Shown here one piece after another: positions 28,511 through 36,680 of a DNA stretch of 64,000 nucleotides. Source of the DNA: Myxococcota bacterium (GTDB lineage Bacteria > Myxococcota > XYA12-FULL-58-9 > JALHOP01); assembly GCA_022842935.1 (NCBI GenBank), contig JALHOP010000009.1, positions 1-64,000 of the forward strand. Direction: 5' to 3'. The notes beneath the pieces were generated by a model. That model was given only the letters and a program-made list of their open reading frames with translations. It had not been told where the DNA came from and made no database searches. A program made the position numbers and the translations under genes. Position 1 is the stretch's first letter, and every line of letters starts with the position of its first letter.

Positions 28511-31500
28511 ATGACTGGACTGGGCCGCGTCGGCTCCGTAGACACCGTGGCGCCGAAACCCGAAGTCCGCGATGGCGGTGTCGTGTTGGCGCGCGTCGAG
28601 CCTGAGCGCGATACTCCGACCGATGCTCTCCCTGGTCGTGCGGCTCCTGGCGCTGTGCGACGTGCTCCCACCGCCGAGCCCGCCCCACCGGGCGAGCGCC
28701 GTGGCCGCCAGGACGCGACACTTCCTCCCGCCGTCATGCAGGCCATGCGCGAGCAGCTGGGCGTCGACTTCACGCGTTTGCCACCTGCGGAGCTTGCCCG
28801 TCTTACCGCAGCTTACAGTGACTTCGTTCGCAACGACACTGGACGTCGCGATGTCCCGGCGTTCTTGCAGACAGTTGGCCGGGCCATGGTCCTCGATCGC
28901 CGCCGCGTCGTCGGCGAAATGGTTGCTAACCCCGCCGAGCATCTGGCTCGCTTGGCGCCCGCACTCGAGCGGCAAGCCGGACTCATGCGCGTCGTGCAAT
29001 CGGCCGATTTCGTCGGGCGGCTGGGCGACCTGGCTTATCGCCAGATGCGCGACAGGATGTTCCTCAGCAGGAACGCACAGGCAGCGCGTGACATGACGCG
29101 CGAGAGCATCAACACACCCGACGGGTGGCGCGCGTTCGTGCGGCTCTACGGTCAAAGTGTGGGGCCTTCCGAGATGATGCGCTTGGGTCGCCTCGCGGGG
29201 CGTGAAGGGCGCGACCAGAACGTCGTGGCTGACTTCATGCGCGCCATGGAAACGCTCCATCAGCCCGGACCCAATGGCTCGACCACACTCCTCGCGGCGA
29301 CTCCGAAGCAGATTGGCGACGCCGCCACCGCGAGCCTCGTGGCGCTGGGGCGTGAGCATCCTGGCTTGCAAGCGTTTTCGCCCGAGCAGGTGCGGCAGAT
29401 TGCCGACGCGTTGCGCGTCCCGGGCGTACAACACCGTTTCGCGATGAGCGGCGAGCCGATGCGCCTCGTCGATGACCTCACCTTGACGAGGGGCCAAGGG
29501 CCCGACCCGAGCGCCTCCTATGACGCGGCGGTCCGCGCGCGACTGAACGAAAGCTCGATTCTGCGTCGCGACCCGGCCATGGCGCACATGCCGCTCGGCG
29601 GCGGTCCCATGGAACAGGTCTCTCCTCTCACGGTGTTTCGCGAGGGCGCGACGGCGACGCTCGGCGGGATCGACGCCGCCACCGTCAAGCTGCGCGACAA
29701 CACCATGACCGCGGGCGATCTGTTGCCACTCGCCTATCAGCTCCAGGAGCATCTGGTTGGTCAGTTGTTCAATGACGGCAACCTGCGGCAAGGCGTCGTT
29801 GCCGCCGTGACGGATCTGACGGGCGAGATCCGACGCGCGGAGCAGGCGGCGTCGACCGAGCGACGCGCGCGCGCTGGCGCTGCCGTCGTAGGCGTGGTCG
29901 CTGGAGTCGGGCTGCTCGCATCTGGTCCGCTCGGCTGGGGTGTCGGCCTCACCTCGACCCTTGCGACTGGCGCTGGCGCGGCGGCGGTCACCACCATGGC
30001 CCTCGACGTAAACGCGTACCGCGACCGCCTGCGCGCGGGGGGCCTCAATGCTGCGGGCCTCGTGCTCACGAACCTCGAGAGCGAGAGCGCGGGGGGGCTC
30101 GCGGCGAGCCTCGTGCTCAATACGGCCGGAACGCTAGGCGGCATTGCGCCAGTTTTGGCCGCCCAGCGACTCCAGTACGCCCGTGGGCTCATCACCGCGA
30201 TGCGTACCGAGGGCGACACGGCCCGCACCGCAGCCGTCACGAGCTTCCTCGAGCGCAACAACGTCTTCACGGCCAGCGAGTGGCAAGCGCTCAGCCCCGA
30301 GCGCCAGGCGACTGCGCTTCGCCTCGTCGAGCGCTTCGGCTCCGAGATCGACAAAGGCGGCATGCGCGCCATCTTGCAGTTCGGAGCACGTGACGCTGAG
30401 GTCACGAACGGTCCGGGCGCGGTCGCGAACGTCGATCACATGTACGCCGCCTACAACGAGATGAACGTCGCCGAGGTCGTCGCGCGTGGCCGCCCGCTCA
30501 CCGAGCGCGAGCGCACCATCAACGCGATCGCCACCGTCGGTACCGACGCGCAGGGTAAGTTCGGTCACGCGGCGCTCGACATCATCCCCACGCTCGCGCC
30601 AGGGGGTGTCGCGCGCACGAGTCCAGAGTACCTGCGGGCCGTGCGTGAGCGTGCCGTCCGCGAGGCCTTCGCGGGCGCCGACCAGGCGACAACCGCCGAC
30701 CCCCGGGCGCTCGCCGGGTGGCGCGATCGCTATTTGCGCGAGGTTGTCGTCGAGGCGGACGCGACCCGGCGCAACCAGGCGCTCGCGCGTATCATCGGAG
30801 ACTTGCAGCGCGATCCGCGGTCCGCCGCGTGGATCAACCGTCAATTCAACCAGACCGACTACGCCATCCGCATGCAGGGGTTCGTCGAAGGGGCGTTCGT
30901 TCACAACGTCGTCGACCCCGGTCGCATCTTCAGTATGGGGCGCCTCGCCGGCTTGAGCGAAGCCGACGCCGCCGAAGCCGCCTATCGCGCGACGATGCAT
31001 GGTTTCGGGAACGCTTTCGTCGCTACCGCCTACCCGGGGATGCCCCAATTCGCGGCCGTCGTGCGTCCCGGAACGAACGTACCGCTTTTCAGTGCAGCGC
31101 AACTTCGCAGCCTCGATCGCGTCGGCCGCGCCTCTCTCCACTACAACCAGGAGCTGCAGCCGACCGCTGCCCAGGCCGCCCGGTGGGGCATCGCGACTGA
31201 CCCACCACCGCGGGGCGTACGCCAGGTGTACACGGCGGCGCTGCGCGCCAATGGCGGCCGCTTGCCCGACGGTCTGCAAGATTGGCTCGTCGAGCAGAGC
31301 GCGGCGTTTCGTGCCGCGCGGCGTGAGGCTGGTATCGGCGCGGGCGCCACCAACGCCGACAACCTCGGCAACTACGTGCCCGAGGGCATGCGCAAGTGGG
31401 CCGGCATCTTCTCGGCGAACGACTTCACGCCGGCGGCGCAGCGCACGATTGGCGACCAGGTCGAGCGTCTCTTGGGCGGCGTCAACGGCTACAGTATCGA

Positions 31501-31933
31501 GGAGTTCTCGGTCGGCAACATCGTTCGCTTCGACGCGAACTTCGCAGGCGCTGCCGCCCGCCTGGGCCTTACGCGCTCGCCGAGCTCGGCGACCTACACG
31601 TGGATCATGCGTCGGGGCCCCGACGGCGCCTTCGACGTCGTCCAGGGAGCCCACCCCGGCGCGGTCCATAGCGCGGCGGAGGCGATCCGCGCTCGCTTCG
31701 CGGGGCTCCGCGGGAGTGACGTCGAGGTCCTGCGGACCTTCTACAACCGCCCGCAAGCCGGTGACTTGCAATCGGCGCTCGCGGTCATCGCCGAGGGCAA
31801 CCTGCCGCCAGCGTTCAACGTCGCCGCGGCCTTGCGCACCGCGCGTCTCGACCGCAGCGTTAGCGTCATCACCCAGCTTCTCTTGTACCAGCAAGCGGTC
31901 GCTCAGGGCGTGCGTCCGTTCGACGGTCGGTGA
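28511..31933 (+). CDS. Large hypothetical protein (1140 aa)
   Basis: No family recognised. ATG 28511 is preferred; upstream in-frame ATGs (28406, 28451) give an Arg-rich extension of uncertain value. N-terminal about 60 residues are Pro/Arg-rich and disordered. Predicted helical body follows. A glycine/alanine-rich hydrophobic stretch at about 455-500 (GAAVVGVVAGVGLLASG...) could insert in a membrane. The C-terminal half is Ala/Arg-rich with aromatic clusters (MRKWAGIFSANDFTP, NGYSIEEFSVGNIVRFDANF). No signal peptide. Followed 15 bp later by a LuxR-type regulator. Style is like the 1435- and 422-aa proteins, but no shared domain was proven. Confidence 0.65.
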   Translation: MTGLGRVGSVDTVAPKPEVRDGGVVLARVEPERDTPTDALPGRAAPGAVRRAPTAEPAPPGERRGRQDATLPPAVMQAMREQLGVDFTRLPPAELARLTAAYSDFVRNDTGRRDVPAFLQTVGRAMVLDRRRVVGEMVANPAEHLARLAPALERQAGLMRVVQSADFVGRLGDLAYRQMRDRMFLSRNAQAARDMTRESINTPDGWRAFVRLYGQSVGPSEMMRLGRLAGREGRDQNVVADFMRAMETLHQPGPNGSTTLLAATPKQIGDAATASLVALGREHPGLQAFSPEQVRQIADALRVPGVQHRFAMSGEPMRLVDDLTLTRGQGPDPSASYDAAVRARLNESSILRRDPAMAHMPLGGGPMEQVSPLTVFREGATATLGGIDAATVKLRDNTMTAGDLLPLAYQLQEHLVGQLFNDGNLRQGVVAAVTDLTGEIRRAEQAASTERRARAGAAVVGVVAGVGLLASGPLGWGVGLTSTLATGAGAAAVTTMALDVNAYRDRLRAGGLNAAGLVLTNLESESAGGLAASLVLNTAGTLGGIAPVLAAQRLQYARGLITAMRTEGDTARTAAVTSFLERNNVFTASEWQALSPERQATALRLVERFGSEIDKGGMRAILQFGARDAEVTNGPGAVANVDHMYAAYNEMNVAEVVARGRPLTERERTINAIATVGTDAQGKFGHAALDIIPTLAPGGVARTSPEYLRAVRERAVREAFAGADQATTADPRALAGWRDRYLREVVVEADATRRNQALARIIGDLQRDPRSAAWINRQFNQTDYAIRMQGFVEGAFVHNVVDPGRIFSMGRLAGLSEADAAEAAYRATMHGFGNAFVATAYPGMPQFAAVVRPGTNVPLFSAAQLRSLDRVGRASLHYNQELQPTAAQAARWGIATDPPPRGVRQVYTAALRANGGRLPDGLQDWLVEQSAAFRAARREAGIGAGATNADNLGNYVPEGMRKWAGIFSANDFTPAAQRTIGDQVERLLGGVNGYSIEEFSVGNIVRFDANFAGAAARLGLTRSPSSATYTWIMRRGPDGAFDVVQGAHPGAVHSAAEAIRARFAGLRGSDVEVLRTFYNRPQAGDLQSALAVIAEGNLPPAFNVAAALRTARLDRSVSVITQLLLYQQAVAQGVRPFDGR

Positions 31934-31948
31934 TAGAGCGGGCCTGTC

Positions 31949-32950
31949 GTGAGTACCAACCGCACCGCCCCCGATCTCATCAGCGTCGTCGAAGCCGCGT
32001 ATAACGTCGATGTTCCCGAGTCTGAATGGCTGCGCGCCATCGTGGAGGCGTTGCGGCCGACCCTCGAGGACGGCCTCGGAATGTTCGCGTATCTCTACGA
32101 CACCTCCGAGCGCCCGTTCCGCGTGCACAGCTTGATGCACGACACTCCGGTCGACGCGAACGGAGTCGCCATGCTCACCGCAGAAGTGAACGACGAATAC
32201 GTGCGCAAGTCGTGGCGCTCGCCCAGCGTCGCCATGGCAAGCGAGACGGAAGGGTATAGCGACCATCCGGCGGTCCACGAGGTCTTCTTCCCGCACGGGA
32301 TTCAAGACGTTTTCACCATCAACGCGCGCGATGATGTCGGGGTTGGCGCGTGGATTGGCGCGCCGCTGCGCAAGCTGATGGTGATGAACGAAGACGTGCG
32401 TGCACGTTGGACACGCGTCGCAGCGCACGTGCGGGCGGCGCTGCGCCTGCGGCTACGGCTCGCGGGGAAAGGCACGGATGGCGACGGCACCAACGGGAAG
32501 GCGGAAGCGGTGTTACGGCCGAACGGGACGATCGAGCACCTAGAAGGCGACGCGTCGTCGGCGAAGGCGGCTCTTCGTCAAGCAGTGCTCGGCATGCGAA
32601 GCGCCCGTGGCGAGCTGCGGGGTGACCCCGACCGCGCTTTGCCTGCGTGGCGCGCGCTCGTTAAAGCGCGCTGGTCGCTGGTCGATGACTTCGAGTCGGG
32701 TGGTGAACACTACATCGTGGCGCGGGCGAACAGTGTTGCTTCCAGCGGACTGGGGCTCTTGTCGTCGCGCGAGGCCCAGGTCGTTGCTTGTCTCGCCAAC
32801 GGCCTCACCAACAAGGAAGCGGCGTACGAGCTTGGCATCTCCGACTCGACCGTTCGTGTTCTCGTGGTCCGCGCTTCGCAGAAGCTCAAGGTGAGCGGGC
32901 GTGAAGCGCTCATCGCCGCGTACCGCGCTGAAGCGCTCAGGGAGGGCTGA
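31949..32950 (+). CDS. LuxR-family transcriptional regulator
   Basis: 333 aa from GTG 31949. The C-terminal LuxR/NarL helix-turn-helix at about 268-325 reads LSSREAQVVACLANGLTNKEAAYELGISDSTVRV. The N-terminal ~250 residues do not match an acyl-homoserine-lactone or receiver domain on inspection; they look like an unassigned sensory domain. It lies 15 bp after the 1140-aa gene and 2 bp before the GAF-like gene, so the three probably form one unit. Likely local regulator, target unknown. Confidence 0.82.
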   Translation: MSTNRTAPDLISVVEAAYNVDVPESEWLRAIVEALRPTLEDGLGMFAYLYDTSERPFRVHSLMHDTPVDANGVAMLTAEVNDEYVRKSWRSPSVAMASETEGYSDHPAVHEVFFPHGIQDVFTINARDDVGVGAWIGAPLRKLMVMNEDVRARWTRVAAHVRAALRLRLRLAGKGTDGDGTNGKAEAVLRPNGTIEHLEGDASSAKAALRQAVLGMRSARGELRGDPDRALPAWRALVKARWSLVDDFESGGEHYIVARANSVASSGLGLLSSREAQVVACLANGLTNKEAAYELGISDSTVRVLVVRASQKLKVSGREALIAAYRAEALREG

Positions 32951-32952
32951 CG

Positions 32953-33492
32953 TTGCGAGACGGCATGGCGATGACGCGCGACCAGATGCCTGCCGAGACG
33001 ACCGACTTCTTCGAGGGCGTCGCCGAGATGCGGGCGTACCTCGATCGAGACAAGGCGCAACGCGGTCGCGAACAGCTCACGCGGATGGCCTTCGAGCTGA
33101 CGCGCTCGCGCTCGGCGGAGGCTCTCGCCAAGTGGTTGTGCGAGGCGACGGCGCAAGCGCTCGAGGCGCGAGCTGTGGCCCTGGTACTCAAGCGGGCCGG
33201 CACGCTCGTGCGCCAGGCGGCTCATGGGGTGGTGCAGCGCCAACCTGGCGACGCTGAGCTCGTCGCGGCTGTCGAGGCCGCGGCCGCACAGCACATCCTC
33301 GTGCGTAAGCGCGGCGGTTCGCTCGCTGCGCTGGTTGGCAGTGACCGCTCGATCGGGGCGCTATGGATCGAGCATGAGGCGCCACTCGATTCCGGCCTGA
33401 CACCGCTCTTGCTTGCGGTGGTCGACGCGGGCGCCATGGCTCTCGAGGCGACACTGTTGCGTCCCGCCTTCGTCCTCGAGCGTCAGCCGTAG
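32953..33492 (+). CDS. GAF-like sensory protein
   Basis: 179 aa from TTG 32953, supported by GGGAGGG ending six bases upstream; ATG 32965 is the alternative. The region about 40-165 (LTRSRSAEALAKWLCEATAQAL, AVALVLKRAGTLVRQAAHG, DRSIGALWIEH) has the strand/helix pattern of a GAF domain. No output domain is attached. It may serve as a detached sensor for the adjacent LuxR regulator. A hairpin follows directly at 33493-33520. Confidence 0.6.
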   Translation: MRDGMAMTRDQMPAETTDFFEGVAEMRAYLDRDKAQRGREQLTRMAFELTRSRSAEALAKWLCEATAQALEARAVALVLKRAGTLVRQAAHGVVQRQPGDAELVAAVEAAAAQHILVRKRGGSLAALVGSDRSIGALWIEHEAPLDSGLTPLLLAVVDAGAMALEATLLRPAFVLERQP

Positions 33493-33520
33493 CGTTGCTC
33501 GCTCGGGCAAGAGAGCGACG
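33493..33520. terminator. Hairpin after the GAF-like gene
   Basis: Eight-bp stem (33493-33500 with 33513-33520, one G-T pair) with a 12-nt loop, starting at the base after the stop codon. No T-tract. The convergent 314-aa gene ends at 33609. The remaining 33521-33608 shows nothing else recognisable. Confidence 0.4.
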
Positions 33521-33608
33521 GTATGGCAAAGCCCATCGCCTTGGCCCAACCTCTACGCGGGTCATGAGAGACGCTCGTGAGCTTCGAGACGTCAAGTTCT
33601 CCACAATC

Positions 33609-34553
33609 TCAAGCGCCAGCGGCGCTTTGGACCGCCTCCTGGAAGACGGGGTCGATGGCGAGCGTGCCCGCGGCTTGGCGAGCAAGCATCTCCTGAGCGA
33701 TGAGTGCGAGGGCTTCCGTGCGCTCGCCGATTGGACGTCGCGAGACGCCGGCTACGATCGACTGGATTTCGGCTGCCGAGACGAACGCCTGCTGCTCGGC
33801 ATGGCCGAACGTGCGCACACACTGGTCGACGATGCCTGTCACCTCGGCTGCGCTCAACGTGCCGTAACTTCGCGCGTTATTGCGGACAGTGTCCTCGAGC
33901 GCGTTCAGGGCCCGTGCCTGGGCCATGTCGACCTGATACTGAGTCCTCAATGCCTCGACCCCATGGGGGTCGTAGGCGCTGCCCCAGGTCGCATGCTGCA
34001 TGGCTTGGACGTAGTTGCGCTGCACGACCAGCTCGCGATCGACTGGGGCCGGGCCGAAGACGACATCACTGCGATTCGCAATAAACGACAGGGTAGCAAG
34101 CTGCCCGACGATTTGTTCGCGTTGCAAGGAAGTGCTGTTCACCAGAAGCTCGGCGATCCGGTCCCCGACGAAGCCCTGATTCTCTGCGACCGCCGAGATC
34201 CCCAGAGCGTCGACGATGTCCTGAACCGCAGTCTGGACCGGGACCCCGCGAACCTCCGCGAGGGCGAGCATGGCGTTCGTGTTCGGGACGTTTTCGTTGG
34301 CGAGAATCGCGAGCTGTTCTTGCCAAACCGCGTACTCGTCGCTCGCCGTTGCCGCGACGCCGTCGATGTCGGCAGGGTTTGCCGCTAAAGCGGATGGCGT
34401 AACGCCGCCAGCGCCAGTGGCCGGCAGGCCGCTGTCCAGCTTGTCGACGTCGAGAACCGACTGCACTTGGCCCGCGCCCACGGGTGCAGCGACGGTGGTG
34501 GACGGAGGCGCGTCGACATAGTGGTACTTGGAATCGAAGTTGATCGAGGACAT
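33609..34553 (-). CDS. Hypothetical protein, paralogue of the 358-aa protein at 35.5 kb
   Basis: 314 aa from ATG 34553. No known domain. It shares with the 358-aa protein (35539-36615) a block at residues 74-140 whose core is QDI[V/F]DALGIS at residues 111-120 in both, and a C-terminal block (FVSxAExxxxVAGV, then AGxLxIDPxxxE). The first 70 residues are low-complexity and the middle is helical. No signal peptide. It is 32 bp downstream of the 237-aa gene on the same strand. Confidence 0.65.
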   Translation of the reverse strand: MSSINFDSKYHYVDAPPSTTVAAPVGAGQVQSVLDVDKLDSGLPATGAGGVTPSALAANPADIDGVAATASDEYAVWQEQLAILANENVPNTNAMLALAEVRGVPVQTAVQDIVDALGISAVAENQGFVGDRIAELLVNSTSLQREQIVGQLATLSFIANRSDVVFGPAPVDRELVVQRNYVQAMQHATWGSAYDPHGVEALRTQYQVDMAQARALNALEDTVRNNARSYGTLSAAEVTGIVDQCVRTFGHAEQQAFVSAAEIQSIVAGVSRRPIGERTEALALIAQEMLARQAAGTLAIDPVFQEAVQSAAGA

Positions 34554-34585
34554 GGCAAAACCCGTTGCGTAACGTTGAACGACTT

Positions 34586-35299
34586 TCAGCCAGCCACGTC
34601 GGCGGCGCGCGCGCCGCATAGCTTGGCGGAGATGTCGCGGGCCGTATTGACGCGGTACCCGCGACGCACCAGGAGATCGGCCAACACCTCGGCAGACAAC
34701 TCACGCTCAGGGGCGATCTCGAGCTGGCGCCGCAACGCCCCGATCATTCCCGACCCGAGACTCCGCTTGCGGCTATCGATCCACCCTTTGCCGATCCAGG
34801 CCTGAATGTCGTGCAGGTCTTCGGCGACGACGTGCTCGCGCTTCGTACGGGCCCGCAGCACGGTGAGCGCCCCCCGGGCGTCGCCACGCGGTACCCCGAA
34901 CGCGGTGAGGAAACGCAGCAACTCGTCGTGCGTCATGCTGTCTTTGTGGCTCGCCCGCATCTGACTGGTGACTGCGCGCTCGACGTTCGGCGGCACCACG
35001 GAGCCAGCATCGAACATGCTCGAGTCGCGACGCTCAGCGACGCGGCGCAGCTGCCGCTCCTGGCTCGGCCGGAGCTCGATGACTTCTGCCACCTGAGCGA
35101 CGCTGCGTTCCGTAGGGAAGCGCTGCAAAACTTCGGTGTGCGACATACCTGCCCAGAGCGCTAGCCTTCGGCTCAGTGCGACGAGAAGGCGATGATGCAG
35201 GGCTTTCGCCCGTGAACGCCCATCCATGGTTGCCGCGTCGATCACCGCCGCTAACGCCGCCGCGAGGTTTCTGAACGCCGCCCGAAGATTCTGACTCAT
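34586..35299 (-). CDS. Hypothetical protein (237 aa)
   Basis: Not recognised. ATG 35299 is chosen (MSQNLRAAF); the frame runs open further upstream but that part is Arg/Ser-rich. Strongly basic and helical throughout (HHRLLVALSRRLALWAG, ERQLRRVAERRD, RKRSLGSGMIGALRRQL), with no signal peptide. Lies between the two paralogous genes: divergent from the 358-aa gene and upstream of the 314-aa gene. Its basic charge could suit partner or nucleic-acid binding, which is only a guess. Confidence 0.55.
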   Translation of the reverse strand: MSQNLRAAFRNLAAALAAVIDAATMDGRSRAKALHHRLLVALSRRLALWAGMSHTEVLQRFPTERSVAQVAEVIELRPSQERQLRRVAERRDSSMFDAGSVVPPNVERAVTSQMRASHKDSMTHDELLRFLTAFGVPRGDARGALTVLRARTKREHVVAEDLHDIQAWIGKGWIDSRKRSLGSGMIGALRRQLEIAPERELSAEVLADLLVRRGYRVNTARDISAKLCGARAADVAG

Positions 35300-35347
35300 G
35301 GTGCACGACTTACTGGTGCCGAGACTCCTCGGGTTTGGTTCGCTCGT

Positions 35348-35440
35348 ATGCCGTCGCGTCAGCGGCATGCCGAGCTGTCAGAAGTGGGCTCGCGGACACG
35401 AACGCCCGTGGAGAAGCATGTCGCTCTGACTCGTCGTCAG
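35348..35440. promoter_or_regulatory. Divergent intergenic region with two inverted repeats
   Basis: The 239-bp gap between the 237-aa and 358-aa genes holds two short hairpin-like elements: 35348-35353 with 35363-35368 (ATGCCG/CGGCAT) and a perfect CTGAC-tcgtc-GTCAG at 35426-35440. They could be operators for divergent transcription, perhaps of the nearby LuxR-type regulator. No convincing -10/-35 pair was found. Confidence 0.25.
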
Positions 35441-35538
35441 TTCATCATAGCGGATATCGTGGCGGGCAGCGCAGCCAGAGGAGTCCGCGCTCCGGTACGT
35501 ACGTCGAAACCGATCCAGAAGGGAAAAGGGTGGCTGTC

Positions 35539-36615
35539 ATGGCGGTCGATCGCGTCTTACGTTTTCGTTCTTCGTTCATCTCCGCCGAGGAGCTTGCGGC
35601 ACTCCAACCGCGTACCGCGAACGTTCGCGGCCTGCCCATCCTCGACGACGACGTTTACGATACGAGCGCTGCGGGCGGCCTCGACGACATTCAGCATGAA
35701 GTTCTCCCCGTGGGCGATGACGAGGGCGTTACGCAAGAGCAGGCGCCGGTCGAGACCTACCTCGCCTGGCTGGGCAAGCTCGCAGTGTTCGCGCGGTCGC
35801 CGAGACCGAACGTGAAGGAGATGCTTGCGGCCGCGGATGAGCTCTACATTCCGCGCCACACCGCGCTGCAGGACATCTTCGACGCGCTCGGTATCTCCGC
35901 GGCGGGCCAGGAAGACCCACGCATCCAGGATTGGATGAGCATGCTGCTCCGCAACGGCGACGACCTCGACCTCGACACGTTGTCGAACGTGCTCGAGATG
36001 CTACGCACGCTCGCCGACCCAGAGCGCAAGCGCAAAGCGAGTAGCAGCCGGAAGTTCGAGGACCGCGTGCTGGCCGAGATCGAGGCACTCAAAGACCAGC
36101 TGAGCACGGCGCTGGTCGAGCTCGACCGTATGCAGGAGCGGACAAGCAACGCTCTATCTATGGTCGACGGCCAGATCGGCGCGCTCGTTCAGCAGCTCCA
36201 GGCGTGGGACAACTATCGCACCGACCTCCAGGGTCTCTCCCTTGGGGTCCAAGCGGCCGCCGAGACTGATGGCTTCGACGCCGACGACCTCGAAGAGATC
36301 GTCACGACGATGCGAACCCTTCACGCCCCTGGCGAGCAGCCCAACTTCGTATCGCGGGCCGAATGGCTGGCGGCGGTCGCGGGGGTCGTCAACACCCGCG
36401 AGCTCACTCTGTCGGAGCAGGTCATCGCTACCGGCCAGCTCGCTCAGCAGATTCTCGACATGAACGAAGCGGGCGATCTCATCATCGACCCCAAGGTTCG
36501 CGAAGACATCGTCATCGCGCGTGACACCGGCGAGGTTGCGGCCAACACCGCCGCCGAGGCCGAAGGTGAAACGGTGGTTACCGCCGACACCGCGACGTCT
36601 GAGACCAGCGTCTAA
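35539..36615 (+). CDS. Hypothetical coiled-coil protein, paralogue of the 314-aa protein
   Basis: 358 aa from ATG 35539, preceded by an AAAAGGG-type ribosome-binding site; GTG 35530 is an alternative. Residues 73-140 and 268-325 match the 314-aa protein at 33609-34553, including QDIFDALGIS at exactly 111-120. It differs by an inserted predicted coiled coil (about 165-235: EDRVLAEIEALKDQLSTAL...) and an acidic Thr/Glu tail. No signal peptide. Divergent from the 237-aa gene. Function unknown; oligomerisation through the coiled coil is likely. Confidence 0.7.
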   Translation: MAVDRVLRFRSSFISAEELAALQPRTANVRGLPILDDDVYDTSAAGGLDDIQHEVLPVGDDEGVTQEQAPVETYLAWLGKLAVFARSPRPNVKEMLAAADELYIPRHTALQDIFDALGISAAGQEDPRIQDWMSMLLRNGDDLDLDTLSNVLEMLRTLADPERKRKASSSRKFEDRVLAEIEALKDQLSTALVELDRMQERTSNALSMVDGQIGALVQQLQAWDNYRTDLQGLSLGVQAAAETDGFDADDLEEIVTTMRTLHAPGEQPNFVSRAEWLAAVAGVVNTRELTLSEQVIATGQLAQQILDMNEAGDLIIDPKVREDIVIARDTGEVAANTAAEAEGETVVTADTATSETSV

Positions 36616-36631
36616 CTCCGGGGCTCGCGTA

Positions 36632-36680
36632 GGTCGGCGTGGTCAACACAGGCGAGCACTGGGGTTAGAACACGCCGACC
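36632..36680. terminator. Inverted repeat spanning the convergent 358-aa gene / tamA junction
   Basis: Perfect 10-bp arms GGTCGGCGTG (36632-36641) and CACGCCGACC (36671-36680) with a 29-nt loop. The right arm lies inside the last codons of the tamA-like gene. Candidate two-way terminator; no T-tract. Confidence 0.4.

Noticed and set aside
30134-32428. Long open frame on the minus strand opposite the 1140-aa and LuxR genes
   Set aside because: Its translation is Arg/His/Val-rich with no recognisable domain, and it lies exactly antisense to well-supported genes. This is the usual shadow of high-GC coding sequence.
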